A stretch of 64,000 nucleotides of DNA from Pedobacter sp. BMA (GCF_001027745.1 NZ_LECU01000006.1:186001-250000), one strand, 5' to 3'. Shown: positions 7,841-16,882, counted from the first letter of the stretch. The notes: generated by a model from the letters alone, not told the origin. Program-made: numbers and translations.

Positions 7841-9988
7841 TTACTGTCCATTTTCTAGTTCTTTTTCTCTTCTCCTTTGTTCGCGCCGCTCCTGCCTAAG
7901 TTGTTTTTTTGATTTTGTGGTATCCGATGATTGCACAGTAGCAGTATCCTTTTTTGATCCGCCCCCAAAAATACGATCGAAGAGACTTTTATTTTTGTCT
8001 TGCATGATCACTGTTGGCATTCCATCCTCGTCGTCGGTATCGAAGCCTGTTGTGTCAACCGCTGCAGTATCCGGAGCTAAATATTGGCGTAACCCTTCTC
8101 TTAACCTTACATTGTAAAAGCCATATCCTGAAGTATCTCCAGGTGTCAAACCACGACGGGCCATTATGTTACCCATAAACCTGAAGTAATTAAACATATA
8201 AGGTTTCAAACTGCCGTCAGCCATGAATTTATACATAGATGCCTTGGGTTTCGGAACTATGCTGGCGAGAAATAAACCGTCGCCTATGGTTAAATCTGCG
8301 GGTTGCTTACCAAAGTAATACCTTGATGCTTCGCCAATGCCATAGATATTCTGCCCTAGTTCCATGATATTGAAATAAACTTCGAGCATACGCTGTTTGC
8401 TTACCAGATGGTTGTGTTCAATGAGCCATACAATCAGTATTTCTTCGGCTTTACGTGCTAGTGTTTTCTGCCTGCTCAGGTAAATATTTTTAACCAGCTG
8501 CATGCTAATCGTGCTTCCTCCGCGCTTAAATTTCTTCTCTTTAAAATTCACTGCAATCGATTTGCGGATCGATTCTTCAACAAAACCATTATGGGTATAG
8601 AAAGATGGGTCTTCAGCAGTTAAAACAGCATTTATGAAATTCTTAGAAATTGCATTTAAAGGTGTAAAATTGGGATTTGAAGGACCAATGGTGATATCGC
8701 GCATTGGTTTTCCATATTCATAAGGGGTATAAACGAATGGATTATTGATTTTTTGAAGATTGGTTTTGCCCCATTTTAAGATTTTAAAATTGAGGGGGGT
8801 AAGTGTTGAACTGAACCGAACACTGTCAGGAACAGCGGTATCGAGGTAAAAGTTAAGGTTGTATTTCACTTTTCCTTCTACTTTTAATCCGTCAAGGGAT
8901 TCGAACAGGCCTTGTGGAAAGGCGTCCAGGACAGCCTGAGCATCCTGCTCTTCGGCGTCCAGTTTTAATTCGTAAATTTTGTTTTTACCGAGCGTGTATT
9001 TGACAAAGGGATGGATTTTAGCGTCTCGTAAATAGGCGGTTGATGTACTATCTAATGCAATATAATGTGGGCCAACCAATACGTCTGCATCCAATTTTGC
9101 ACGCTGTACCACGATGTCGTTCCCAGCTAAACGGGCCTGGTTGATGAGCATGTTTTTTACCGACCATGAACCAGATATCTTATAATCGTCGCCGCTGTAC
9201 CCTGCATCTTTAAGTTCAGTTTGTAATGTGTCAAAACTTACCTTTCCATGGAGTTTATTGTTTAAATAAGGCAACTCAAGCTTTTTGCCATCGGCATAAA
9301 CCGTGAAGCTTAATTGCTTTTTACCCGGTTTTACAAGCCCGTCAATATGCCAGGTTGACTCACCTTGATTTACATTAATTGTTGATTTTAAATCACCTCC
9401 GTCAATAGTTGCTGTGGTGGCGAAGCTGAGTTTAGCTGTATCGTGATCGTTGAATTTAAATACCAGATTCTTAACATCCATATCATCCGGGATTTTGTAC
9501 AGAACCTGGTTAAGTATATTACTGGCTAATTCCGGCAGGTTGGCTTTGCCTTTATTCTCTGTGCTATCTTTTTTCTTTCTTTTTAGGAAGTCGATATTGG
9601 ATGTGGAATCTTTTAATACTACGCTTACAAATCCATTGGCCAGTTTAACTTCGGAAAGTTTAACATTACCAAAAATAAGCGGAAAAAGCTTAACTCCTAC
9701 GCTTAGTTCTCCAATTTGAGAAAGCGTATCTCTATCTTTTGGAACAACAGAAACGGAGGTCATTTTAACTGTACTCAGTCCGGCAAAACCGGCAGAACCA
9801 ATTTTTATTTCCAGGCCATAATCCTTTTCCGCTTTTGCTACGGCTTTCGCCACCATTTTTTTTAAAAGCGCTTCCCGTTTACTATATGCTACAGCACCTA
9901 AGGCTATACTGATGATCAAAAAAACGCCCAGAACCCACGCCCCGATTTTTAGATATTTTCCTGGGATTCTAATTTTTGGTATTCGCAT
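7841..9988 (-). CDS. AsmA-like / biosynthetic peptidoglycan transglycosylase (GT51) protein
   Basis: A 715-aa inner-membrane protein. A single N-terminal membrane helix (about 13-34) is followed by roughly 400 residues resembling AsmA-type periplasmic repeats (LKLDAEEQDA, VNLKF-type beta strands). A glycosyltransferase-51 domain starts at about 440. Its motifs are LTAEDPSFYTHNGF with the catalytic Glu near 457, RGGSTISMQLVKNIYLSR near 490, and RKAEEILIVWLIE. There is no transpeptidase domain, so it would polymerise lipid II glycan chains only. The C-terminus is a long charged tail rich in Lys, Arg and Glu. It is not a classical class A PBP, and the AsmA-like part is inferred from composition and start pattern. 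Confidence 0.82.
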   Translation of the reverse strand: MRIPKIRIPGKYLKIGAWVLGVFLIISIALGAVAYSKREALLKKMVAKAVAKAEKDYGLEIKIGSAGFAGLSTVKMTSVSVVPKDRDTLSQIGELSVGVKLFPLIFGNVKLSEVKLANGFVSVVLKDSTSNIDFLKRKKKDSTENKGKANLPELASNILNQVLYKIPDDMDVKNLVFKFNDHDTAKLSFATTATIDGGDLKSTINVNQGESTWHIDGLVKPGKKQLSFTVYADGKKLELPYLNNKLHGKVSFDTLQTELKDAGYSGDDYKISGSWSVKNMLINQARLAGNDIVVQRAKLDADVLVGPHYIALDSTSTAYLRDAKIHPFVKYTLGKNKIYELKLDAEEQDAQAVLDAFPQGLFESLDGLKVEGKVKYNLNFYLDTAVPDSVRFSSTLTPLNFKILKWGKTNLQKINNPFVYTPYEYGKPMRDITIGPSNPNFTPLNAISKNFINAVLTAEDPSFYTHNGFVEESIRKSIAVNFKEKKFKRGGSTISMQLVKNIYLSRQKTLARKAEEILIVWLIEHNHLVSKQRMLEVYFNIMELGQNIYGIGEASRYYFGKQPADLTIGDGLFLASIVPKPKASMYKFMADGSLKPYMFNYFRFMGNIMARRGLTPGDTSGYGFYNVRLREGLRQYLAPDTAAVDTTGFDTDDEDGMPTVIMQDKNKSLFDRIFGGGSKKDTATVQSSDTTKSKKQLRQERREQRRREKELENGQ

Positions 9989-10095
9989 ATAGTCGTTAAA
10001 ATGGTTAATTGCTTAAACGTAACAATTAAATGTTTATTTCGTGTTAAAATTACAGTTTAAAAGCCTAAATAAAAGTATTTGTGGCTATGTTTTGT

Positions 10096-10103
10096 TAATT
10101 TTG
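10096..10103 (+). promoter_or_regulatory. Candidate -7 element for the mrp-nfu genes
   Basis: TAATTTTG matches TAnnTTTG exactly and lies 16 nt before the mrp ATG. A TTTG at 10078-10081 is too close (14 nt) to be a normal -33 element, so the upstream half is unsupported. Confidence 0.35.
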
Positions 10104-10119
10104 AATTTAAATTAATACG

Positions 10120-11196
10120 ATGCAGATAAGCCCGCAACAAGTTTTGGATGCTTTAAAAAATGTTGAAGATCCTGATCTTAAAAAAGATCTGGTTACCCTG
10201 AACATGATTAAAGATTTAAGCATAGCTGATAACCAGATTAAATTTACTTTGGAGCTCACAACTCCAGCCTGTCCGATGAAGGACATGCTGAAAAATGCCT
10301 GTACTAATGCGATCAAACATTTTGTATCTGCAGAGGCAGAAGTGAGTATCAATGTAACATCCAGAGTTACCGTGCCGGTTAATACTTCCTCACTTGATAA
10401 CATCAAAAACATCATTTTGGTTTCATCCGGAAAGGGTGGTGTAGGTAAATCTACTGTATCTAGTAATTTGGCAGTTACGCTAGCGAAGGATGGAGCAAAG
10501 GTAGGTTTGATTGATGCGGATATTTATGGCCCATCTGTGCCTACCATGTTTGATTTAGTTGACGCAAAACCAGGTGCGGTTGAAACTGCGGATGGCAAAA
10601 CTAAAATTATTCCGATTGAAAAATATGGTATTAAACTGCTTTCACTCGGCTTTTTCGCAGATCCTGGTCAGCCTGTGCCCTGGAGAGGGCCTATGGCCTC
10701 TAATGCAGTTAAACAATTATTCAATGATACCAACTGGGGTGAACTGGATTACCTGATTGTAGATCTTCCTCCTGGTACGGGCGATATTCACATCACCATT
10801 ACCCAAAGTTTTCCAATTTCAGGCGCTGTGGTGGTGACAACACCTCAGCAGGTTGCGTTGGCGGATACACATAAAGGATTGGCAATGTTTAGAATGCCTG
10901 GAATTAATATCCCTATTTTAGGCGTGATAGAAAACATGTCTTACTTTACTCCGGCAGAACTGCCAGAGAACAAGTATTATATTTTTGGGAAAGGTGGAGG
11001 AACCGAACTTGCCAAAAGATTTGATGTTCCGTTTTTGGGTGAAATCCCAATCATACAAAGCATTGCCGAAGCTGGTGATGCCGGCAAGCCGGTTGCGCTT
11101 GATCAGCATCCTTTGCTTGATCAAATTTTCGGAAATATAGCCAGTAAAGTTGCACAGCAGATATCTATCAATAATGCGCAGCTAGTGAATTCCTAA
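10120..11196 (+). CDS. mrp: Mrp/ApbC family iron-sulfur cluster carrier ATPase
   Basis: Cytoplasmic P-loop ATPase of the Mrp/NBP35 family that carries and delivers Fe-S clusters. Residues 1-80 form the MIP18/DUF59 domain with CPM at 51-53. The deviant Walker A SGKGGVGKST is at about 103-112, followed by IDADIYGPSVPTMF (Mrp signature) and LPPGTGDIH. The CxxC of many Mrp proteins near the C-terminus is not obvious: the ENMSYFTP segment is there, but the paired cysteines after it are missing. The Nfu gene follows after 35 bp, which supports a joint role in Fe-S maturation. Confidence 0.9.
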   Translation: MQISPQQVLDALKNVEDPDLKKDLVTLNMIKDLSIADNQIKFTLELTTPACPMKDMLKNACTNAIKHFVSAEAEVSINVTSRVTVPVNTSSLDNIKNIILVSSGKGGVGKSTVSSNLAVTLAKDGAKVGLIDADIYGPSVPTMFDLVDAKPGAVETADGKTKIIPIEKYGIKLLSLGFFADPGQPVPWRGPMASNAVKQLFNDTNWGELDYLIVDLPPGTGDIHITITQSFPISGAVVVTTPQQVALADTHKGLAMFRMPGINIPILGVIENMSYFTPAELPENKYYIFGKGGGTELAKRFDVPFLGEIPIIQSIAEAGDAGKPVALDQHPLLDQIFGNIASKVAQQISINNAQLVNS

Positions 11197-11231
11197 AAAA
11201 TTACTATTTTTATAATCTTAAAAAACTGATA

Positions 11232-11477
11232 ATGAATTTAACAGAGCAAGTAGAACAGGCATTGGAAACTATTAGGCCATATTTAAAGGCTGACGGAGGT
11301 GATGTTTCTGTTGAAGAAATTACATCTGAGGGAACGGTAAAGCTAAAGCTTTTAGGTAATTGTGGTTCTTGTCCGATGAGTTTCATGACAATGAAGTCGG
11401 GAATTGAGCAGGCAATTATGAAGGCTGTACCTCAAATTACTTCGGTAGTTGCCGTTAACATGGCAGAGCAAGAGTAG
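11232..11477 (+). CDS. Nfu-type (NifU C-terminal domain) Fe-S scaffold
   Basis: An 81-aa stand-alone NifU C-terminal domain protein. The segment RPYLKADGGDVSVEEI (15-30) and the redox/cluster pair GNCGSCPMS with Cys44 and Cys47 are diagnostic. Such proteins hold a 4Fe-4S cluster between two subunits and hand it to apo-proteins. It directly follows mrp and is probably in one transcript with it. Confidence 0.93.
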   Translation: MNLTEQVEQALETIRPYLKADGGDVSVEEITSEGTVKLKLLGNCGSCPMSFMTMKSGIEQAIMKAVPQITSVVAVNMAEQE

Positions 11478-11516
11478 CTTTAACACTATTTAACAAGATA
11501 GTTTTACTATTAGAAT

Positions 11517-11524
11517 TACTTTTG
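11517..11524 (+). promoter_or_regulatory. Candidate -7 element directly before the 11530 gene
   Basis: TACTTTTG is an exact TAnnTTTG match, ending 5 nt before the ATG at 11530. It would give a leaderless or nearly leaderless mRNA and make the gene independent of mrp-nfu. No TTTG is found at the expected -33 position. Confidence 0.35.
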
Positions 11525-11529
11525 TATTC

Positions 11530-12171
11530 ATGAGATTTTGTGTTGCCCTAATTTGCGTATTATTTTCTTTATCTACTTTTGCACAGCAGAAGAGGACACA
11601 GGAAAAGCTTATCCAATTTTCAGGCATTATTACAGATATTGATAGTACAAATGTCATACCCTATGTAACCATTACTAACCTTTCTGCAAACAGTAAGCGT
11701 GTAGGTGCTGACTATAGAGGGTATTTTACATTCATCGTAAATCCGGGAGACACCATTCTCTTTACGGCCATAGGTTACAAGAAATTTTCTACAATTATTC
11801 CCGAAAGCACACCAGATAGTAAATATACTATTATGGTCAAACTAAAATCAAACGTTGTAGATTTACCATCTGTACGTGTTTTTCCATGGGCAACAACTGA
11901 AGAATTTACCCGTGAATTCTTAACGATGAAGCTGGCTGATGATGATATGGCTATTGCAAAAAAGAACTTATCGAAAGCTTCCATAAATGGCTTAATTCAA
12001 ACCTTGCCAAGGGATGGTCAGGAAATTTCAAGTCAGAATTATCGTTATAATTTTGACCGGATGGTGAACAAGAATATGGTTCAAACTAATCCCTTGTTGA
12101 ACCCTTTTGCCTGGGGCAAGTTAATGCAGCAAATTTTCGACGGAGATAAAAAGCGTAGTGAAGATTATTAG
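11530..12171 (+). CDS. Secreted CarboxypepD_reg-like domain protein
   Basis: A 213-aa protein with a signal peptide (MRFCVALICVLFSLSTFAQQ). Residues 30-110 resemble the carboxypeptidase regulatory-like domain: FSGIITDIDSTNVIPYVTI, then DYRGYFTFIVNPGDTILFTAIGYK (shown in parts). In SusC proteins this domain comes before the barrel; here it stands alone with a C-terminal part of unknown fold (PRDGQEISSQNYRYNFD). It resembles the product at 31470-32222 in layout. Likely periplasmic or outer-membrane associated; function unknown. It is followed by a terminator. Confidence 0.75.
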   Translation: MRFCVALICVLFSLSTFAQQKRTQEKLIQFSGIITDIDSTNVIPYVTITNLSANSKRVGADYRGYFTFIVNPGDTILFTAIGYKKFSTIIPESTPDSKYTIMVKLKSNVVDLPSVRVFPWATTEEFTREFLTMKLADDDMAIAKKNLSKASINGLIQTLPRDGQEISSQNYRYNFDRMVNKNMVQTNPLLNPFAWGKLMQQIFDGDKKRSEDY

Positions 12172-12192
12172 AAGCTTAGTACGCCCTGTAGA

Positions 12193-12227
12193 TTACCCTC
12201 GCCACTAAGAGCGAGCAGGTAATTTTT
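12193..12227 (+). terminator. Terminator after the CarboxypepD_reg protein gene
   Basis: TTACC-CTCGC pairs with GCGAG-CA-GGTAA (12193-12202 with 12211-12222, 2-nt bulge) and is followed by five T. Confidence 0.6.
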
Positions 12228-12262
12228 GGATTTCGCATCCTTAATCGTAACTAACGGGCAAT

Positions 12263-12294
12263 AAAAAATGGAAAACAGCTGTGCCATTTTCCAT
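12263..12294 (-). terminator. Terminator after def (minus strand)
   Basis: On the minus strand ATGGAAAA (12294-12287) and TTTTCCAT (12275-12268) form a stem followed by a run of T (A-run at 12263-12268 on the plus strand). The convergent gap thus has one terminator per direction. Confidence 0.6.
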
Positions 12295-12320
12295 CATTAT
12301 CTCATATATTGTATTCCCAC

Positions 12321-12881
12321 CTACTTTTTTTTGTTTCTGTTCACAAATCTCATTCTATAATCGGTTTTTATATTTCCTTTTGCAATAGCATCAAGTTTGC
12401 TTTTAAGCATGGTTTTGCGGAGAACACTCACTTTATCTGTAAATAACTTTCCCTCTATGTGATCGTATTCGTGTTGAATCACACGTGCCGGTAATCCGTC
12501 TACATCATCAACATGCTCGTTCCAGTTTTCATCAAGGTATTTTATCTTGATATTTGGTTTTCTTGAGATGTTTTCTCTGATATCCGGAATACTTAAACAT
12601 CCTTCGTTAAAGTTCCAGGGCTCCCCGGTTTCTTCCAAAATTTCGGCATTAATGAAAACCTTTTTATAACCAGGGGTTCCATCCTCATCTTCACCAGTAT
12701 CTACAATAAATAAACGGATTGGCAAGCCAATTTGAGGAGCGGCCAATCCAACTCCATTTGCGTAGTACATGGTGTCGAACATATTCGCAATCAATTCTTT
12801 CAACTCAGGGTAATCCTGATCAATATCAGCACCTTTTTTTTTCAAAACAGGATCGCCGTAAGCTACTATTGGTAATTTCAT
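12321..12881 (-). CDS. def: Peptide deformylase
   Basis: Metallo-enzyme that removes the formyl group from the N-terminal methionine of nascent proteins. All three signatures are present: GVGLAAPQIG (43-52), EGCLSIP with metal ligand Cys95 (93-99), and QHEYDHIEG (136-144) with His137 and His141 as ligands and Glu138 as catalytic residue. The length of 186 aa is normal. It is followed by its own terminator and lies 144 bp downstream of the M16 peptidase gene on the same strand. Confidence 0.96.
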   Translation of the reverse strand: MKLPIVAYGDPVLKKKGADIDQDYPELKELIANMFDTMYYANGVGLAAPQIGLPIRLFIVDTGEDEDGTPGYKKVFINAEILEETGEPWNFNEGCLSIPDIRENISRKPNIKIKYLDENWNEHVDDVDGLPARVIQHEYDHIEGKLFTDKVSVLRKTMLKSKLDAIAKGNIKTDYRMRFVNRNKKK

Positions 12882-13025
12882 TATAAAATATTTTTTTCAA
12901 ACGTTTAGGTCTGAAGGTATTAATTGTATTTCTAACCCCTGATAAAGTTTTAGCGTTTAGGGATGTTCATTAAGCGGAAGTTAGTTCTTGCCTTATACGA
13001 ACAAAATCGGTACAAAAATAAGCAT

Positions 13026-14258
13026 TTATTCCAGTATCGGGCTGAAAGTGAAAATATTCAGTTGCTCTACATTTAAAACATCGTTTGCAATCTGAGCAAT
13101 TCCGGTTGTGGTAACCTGATTAATTTTCTGAAAAACCTGTTCCAGTGAGTCGATTTTATTATGGTCAATAAGACTTTTTGCCATCGATATAATCAGGCCG
13201 ATTCTATTTTCTTCACTTAACGCAATTTGCCCGATAAATTTATTTTTGGCTTTCTGGAGCTGTAAATCATTCAAAGGATTATCTCTTAATTTCTTCATTT
13301 CTTTAAAAATTAAAGACAAGGCCTTTTCGTGTTTTTCCTTATCCGTTCCAAAGTAAATAGAAAAAATACCTGTATCACTCAAAGGAGAAAAGTTTGATTC
13401 TATGGTATAGGCAATACCATATTTTTCCCTGATTTGCAGGTTTAAGACTGAGCTCATGCCATTACCTCCAAAATAGTTATTCAGCAACATTAAACCCGCT
13501 TTCTGCTCGTCATGCGTAGAAAAAGTCTGCATGCCTAAAATACAATGCGACTGTGCTATAGGTTTATAAATTTCGGTGATTTTCGGCCTTAAGACAGCTG
13601 GTTTTGTTCTGTTAATTACTGGAGAATTTTCCTTTACGTCAGAAAAATATTTATTCCCTTTCCTTGCTACATTTTTAAAGGTGTAGTCTCCCAAAACAGC
13701 TACTACAACTTCATTTGTACGGTAATTTGCATTTCTGAAATTGATCACATCTTCCCTCGTAAAATTATTTACGGTCTCTGTTGTGCCGAGAATATTGTTT
13801 CCTAAAGGATTACCGTCAAATAACATGTCTTCAAAATCATCATTGATCGCCTCTTCCGGCTGATCGAGGTAGGATGCAATTTCATCAAGAATTACACCTT
13901 TTTCTTTATCCAGCTCTTCTTCCGGGAATGTAGAATGAAAAATAATGTCGTTGAATAACTCCAGTGTTCTATCAAGATAGGGATTTAGGAAGGAAGCGTG
14001 AACACAGGTATATTCTTTAGTAGTGTAGGCATTTAAATCTGCGCCTACGCTTTCCAGCCGGTTCAGGATTTGAATGGTACTACGTTTCTCGGTTCGTTTA
14101 AAAATTAAGTGTTCGATGAAATGGGCTAAACCTGCCTTTTGTTCAGGCTCATCGCGCGAGCCTGTATTAACGATAATGCAGGCATGAGATATAGTAGAAG
14201 CCGAAGGTACGTGTAACACACGAATTCCATTCGCTAAGGTATGAACATTGTATTCCAT
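13026..14258 (-). CDS. M16 family zinc peptidase
   Basis: Insulinase-type (inverzincin) metallopeptidase of 410 aa, the size of the small mitochondrial-processing-peptidase-like members. The inverted zinc motif HFIEH is at 46-50, with the third ligand expected in the EEELDKEKGVILDEI region, where the Glu cluster lies about 75 residues later. There is no clear signal peptide, so a cytoplasmic location is likely. The C-terminal half (ILGMQTFSTHDEQKAG onward) is the second M16 domain. A near-consensus -7 element TATCTTTA (14273-14266) lies 7 nt before the start codon. Confidence 0.9.
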   Translation of the reverse strand: MEYNVHTLANGIRVLHVPSASTISHACIIVNTGSRDEPEQKAGLAHFIEHLIFKRTEKRSTIQILNRLESVGADLNAYTTKEYTCVHASFLNPYLDRTLELFNDIIFHSTFPEEELDKEKGVILDEIASYLDQPEEAINDDFEDMLFDGNPLGNNILGTTETVNNFTREDVINFRNANYRTNEVVVAVLGDYTFKNVARKGNKYFSDVKENSPVINRTKPAVLRPKITEIYKPIAQSHCILGMQTFSTHDEQKAGLMLLNNYFGGNGMSSVLNLQIREKYGIAYTIESNFSPLSDTGIFSIYFGTDKEKHEKALSLIFKEMKKLRDNPLNDLQLQKAKNKFIGQIALSEENRIGLIISMAKSLIDHNKIDSLEQVFQKINQVTTTGIAQIANDVLNVEQLNIFTFSPILE

Positions 14259-14414
14259 TGACCGGTAAAGATAAGGAACATATTTCAGTGGATTTTCTCA
14301 TTCGTGTAATAATGAAAGGCTAATCCACCACTTGTCGACACATTTAATCCTTTTGTCGTTGAACTGGTAAAAAAACTTACGGATTGAAAGATATTTAAGC
14401 ATCAATATTGACAT

Positions 14415-16349
14415 ATGTTTAAGCCAAAGCTGATTTACATCTTAACGATTGTTTTTATACTATTTAATAACCATGTATTCTCACAATCGCTCGGCGACCC
14501 TATTGTAAATATTGATTTTGGAGCCGGAACAGCAACATATGCAGGCGCTTTAGTTGCTGGTACAACAAGTTATACTTATGTTGCCCAGGCTTTTCCCAAT
14601 GACGGGTCTTATACGGTGATGAAGAGTACAGCATCATCAGGAAATGTATGGTGGTCAACTCTGGATCATACCGGGAGTGTGACAGGAACATACGGATACA
14701 TGATGGTGGTAAACGCCAGCTTATCTACCACCGATTATTTTTATAAAACAACTGTGTCTAATCTGTGCCCAAATACGGCTTATGAATTTGGAGCATGGAT
14801 AGTAAATTTGCTCCGTTCGAGTGATAACAGCCCGCCAAACATTACTTTCACTATTGAAAAAACTGACGGTACTATTATCCAGACATATAATACGGGGCAA
14901 ATTTCCCTTACATCTTCAGGACCTACGTGGGTTAAAAAGAGTTTTAATTTCTCCACGCCGGTTGGTGTAACAGACATTGTTTTAAGAATGCGCAACAACA
15001 GCGCAGGTGGTGCACCGGCCAATGACCTGGCTTTAGATGATATTACTTTTAGTCCTTACGGTCCAACCATTGCCGCCGGACTTGGTTCGGCCAGTTCGTT
15101 AACACAGACTTATTGCCAGGGAAGTTCTGGAATTGTGAATTTAAATGCTTCAGTATCTACTGCCGGAGGTTATACCACACCAGCTTTTCAGTGGCAGCGT
15201 AATGTTAATGGCGCTGGCTGGACAGATATTGTTGGTGCAACTTCACCCACGGCGACGGTCGATTTAACTGGAGCACCTTCAGGTACATATTTATATCGCC
15301 TGGCTGTAGGTGAATCGGCAAATTTTGGAAATACAAAGTGTAGAATCGTCTCTTCTGTGCTAGCGGTTACCATTAACCCCCTTCCAGCTCCATCCCCCTC
15401 CGGGAACACTCCGCTTTGCGTTGGAGAAACATTACGCCTGGTGGCGCAGGGGGCTTCCACCTCTACTTACTCCTGGACAGGACCGAACTTTAGTTCTTCG
15501 CTTCAAAACCCAGTAATACCAAATGTTATCGATGCCAACGCCGGAACTTATACTGTATCAGTAAAGACTGTTGATGGCTGTACATCCTCAGGCAGTATAA
15601 CTATAGCCATTGGCACCAGACCTGCAAGCTCTGTTAGTGAATCGGTAGCCATTTGCGAGGGTTCAAACACAACTTTGACTGCTTCGGGTGGTGTGAAATA
15701 TGTGTGGACACCGGCTACCGGATTAAGCGACGCTAATATTGCCAGCCCGATAGCTACTCCCTTAGTAACTACAACCTATACGGTAAATGTATATGATGAA
15801 AGCAGTGCCTGCCCGGCGACGGGAACAGTAACAGTTACCGTAAATAAAGTGCCGGTTGCCAATGCCGGTGCCGATAAAAGTCTGGTAGTTGGAAATTCCG
15901 TTACTTTGTCAGCAAGCAGCAACGAAAGCAACGTGGTTTATAACTGGAGCCCTATCGATTTTCTCAGTGATCCGACAGTTTTGAATCCGGTTTGTACAGC
16001 AACTAAAAGCATAACATATACCTTAACCATTACCTCTTTAAACGGTTGCGGGGTGAGCAGTGATGATATGAATGTAAAGGTTTACAATAAGTTGTTTATC
16101 CCGAGCGGAATTACCCCAAACGGGGATGGGATTAATGATACCTGGAATATTCCCGGGCTTGATTCCTATTCGAAGGTTCAGGTAAGGGTGTTTAACCGTT
16201 ACGGAACTATTCTGTATGAATCTTCAAGCAATAAGGTAAGCTGGGATGGAACTTTTAAAGGCAGGTTATTGCCTGAGTCCGTTTACTACTATACCATTTT
16301 GCTTGATAATCAAAAACCGCTTAGCGGATGGGTGATGCTGAAACTATAA
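14415..16349 (+). CDS. Secreted surface protein with T9SS type B sorting domain
   Basis: A 644-aa protein with a signal peptide (about 1-23, ending VFSQS). The N-terminal part is a beta-rich carbohydrate-binding-like module (about 25-215; VNIDFGAGTA, ELGAWIVNL-like strands, GAPANDLALDDITF). Several Ig/PKD-like repeats follow, with typical CEGSNTTLTASGG and YTVNVYDES patterns. The end, ITPNGDGINDTWNIPGL through RVFNRYGTILYES to the last residues, is the gliding-motility-associated C-terminal (CHU_C) domain that directs export by the type IX system. It should be secreted or surface-anchored. The substrate is unknown. Its stop overlaps the convergent gene by 6 bp. Confidence 0.88.
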   Translation: MFKPKLIYILTIVFILFNNHVFSQSLGDPIVNIDFGAGTATYAGALVAGTTSYTYVAQAFPNDGSYTVMKSTASSGNVWWSTLDHTGSVTGTYGYMMVVNASLSTTDYFYKTTVSNLCPNTAYEFGAWIVNLLRSSDNSPPNITFTIEKTDGTIIQTYNTGQISLTSSGPTWVKKSFNFSTPVGVTDIVLRMRNNSAGGAPANDLALDDITFSPYGPTIAAGLGSASSLTQTYCQGSSGIVNLNASVSTAGGYTTPAFQWQRNVNGAGWTDIVGATSPTATVDLTGAPSGTYLYRLAVGESANFGNTKCRIVSSVLAVTINPLPAPSPSGNTPLCVGETLRLVAQGASTSTYSWTGPNFSSSLQNPVIPNVIDANAGTYTVSVKTVDGCTSSGSITIAIGTRPASSVSESVAICEGSNTTLTASGGVKYVWTPATGLSDANIASPIATPLVTTTYTVNVYDESSACPATGTVTVTVNKVPVANAGADKSLVVGNSVTLSASSNESNVVYNWSPIDFLSDPTVLNPVCTATKSITYTLTITSLNGCGVSSDDMNVKVYNKLFIPSGITPNGDGINDTWNIPGLDSYSKVQVRVFNRYGTILYESSSNKVSWDGTFKGRLLPESVYYYTILLDNQKPLSGWVMLKL

Positions 16350-16796
16350 CGTTTCTGAATCGGGGTATTGAATATTTAGATCTGAAATCAATTTCTCTTT
16401 TGTTGGTCTGCGCAATGCCAGAAATACAAAATTGGCCAGCGCAAAAATTAAAAAGAAAGCGTTATGAGTGAGGTAGAAGCCAACTAAATTGAATAGCGCC
16501 CCACCCTCTAACAATGCAGCGCCGATGATGAATGCACTTTGGTACTGATTGATTTTGCTTTCGGATGAAGCTGTTTTGTCGACCTTAGCAATTACGTTTC
16601 TGAAAAAATAGATACTTGCCGTGATGGTCATTAAACCCATGATTGGAAATATTGGGTTGAAGGGCGCCGAATGCTCAGGGTTGGCATCAAAAAACATCAT
16701 GTCGCGGTTAAGGAAAATCGTGATTAATGCAAAAAGGAAAACACCACTGCATAAGGCAAGGTGAATCATTTGTAGTGTTTTTAGTTGGGTGTTCAT
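16344..16796 (-). CDS. Small four-helix membrane protein, unknown function
   Basis: A 150-aa protein with four predicted membrane helices (about 10-28, 48-65, 87-105 and 112-127) and a short charged C-terminus. I do not recognise a named family, though proteins of this look are common in Bacteroidota. It overlaps the end of the convergent T9SS gene by 6 bp, which is real since both frames are long and have good codon use. A 17-bp inverted repeat lies just upstream of it. Confidence 0.65.
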   Translation of the reverse strand: MNTQLKTLQMIHLALCSGVFLFALITIFLNRDMMFFDANPEHSAPFNPIFPIMGLMTITASIYFFRNVIAKVDKTASSESKINQYQSAFIIGAALLEGGALFNLVGFYLTHNAFFLIFALANFVFLALRRPTKEKLISDLNIQYPDSETL

Positions 16797-16817
16797 TTGG
16801 ATTTTACCATTTAAGGG

Positions 16818-16867
16818 ATTTAAGAAATATAAGTCAGTTATGCCTCACTAACTTATATTTCTTAAAT
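16818..16867. repeat. 17-bp perfect inverted repeat between two minus-strand genes
   Basis: ATTTAAGAAATATAAGT (16818-16834) is the exact reverse complement of 16851-16867, with a 16-nt spacer. A further CCATTTAAG (16808-16816) repeats the outer end of the arm. There is no T-run after it on the minus strand, so a plain terminator is less likely than a protein-binding or RNA-stability element. Confidence 0.6.
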
Positions 16868-16882
16868 GGTTAATGTATGATT

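Noticed and set aside
14286..14332. AGTGGATT / AATCCAC inverted repeat upstream of the T9SS gene
   Set aside because: Only 7-8 bp with a long spacer and extra bases; too weak to separate from background.
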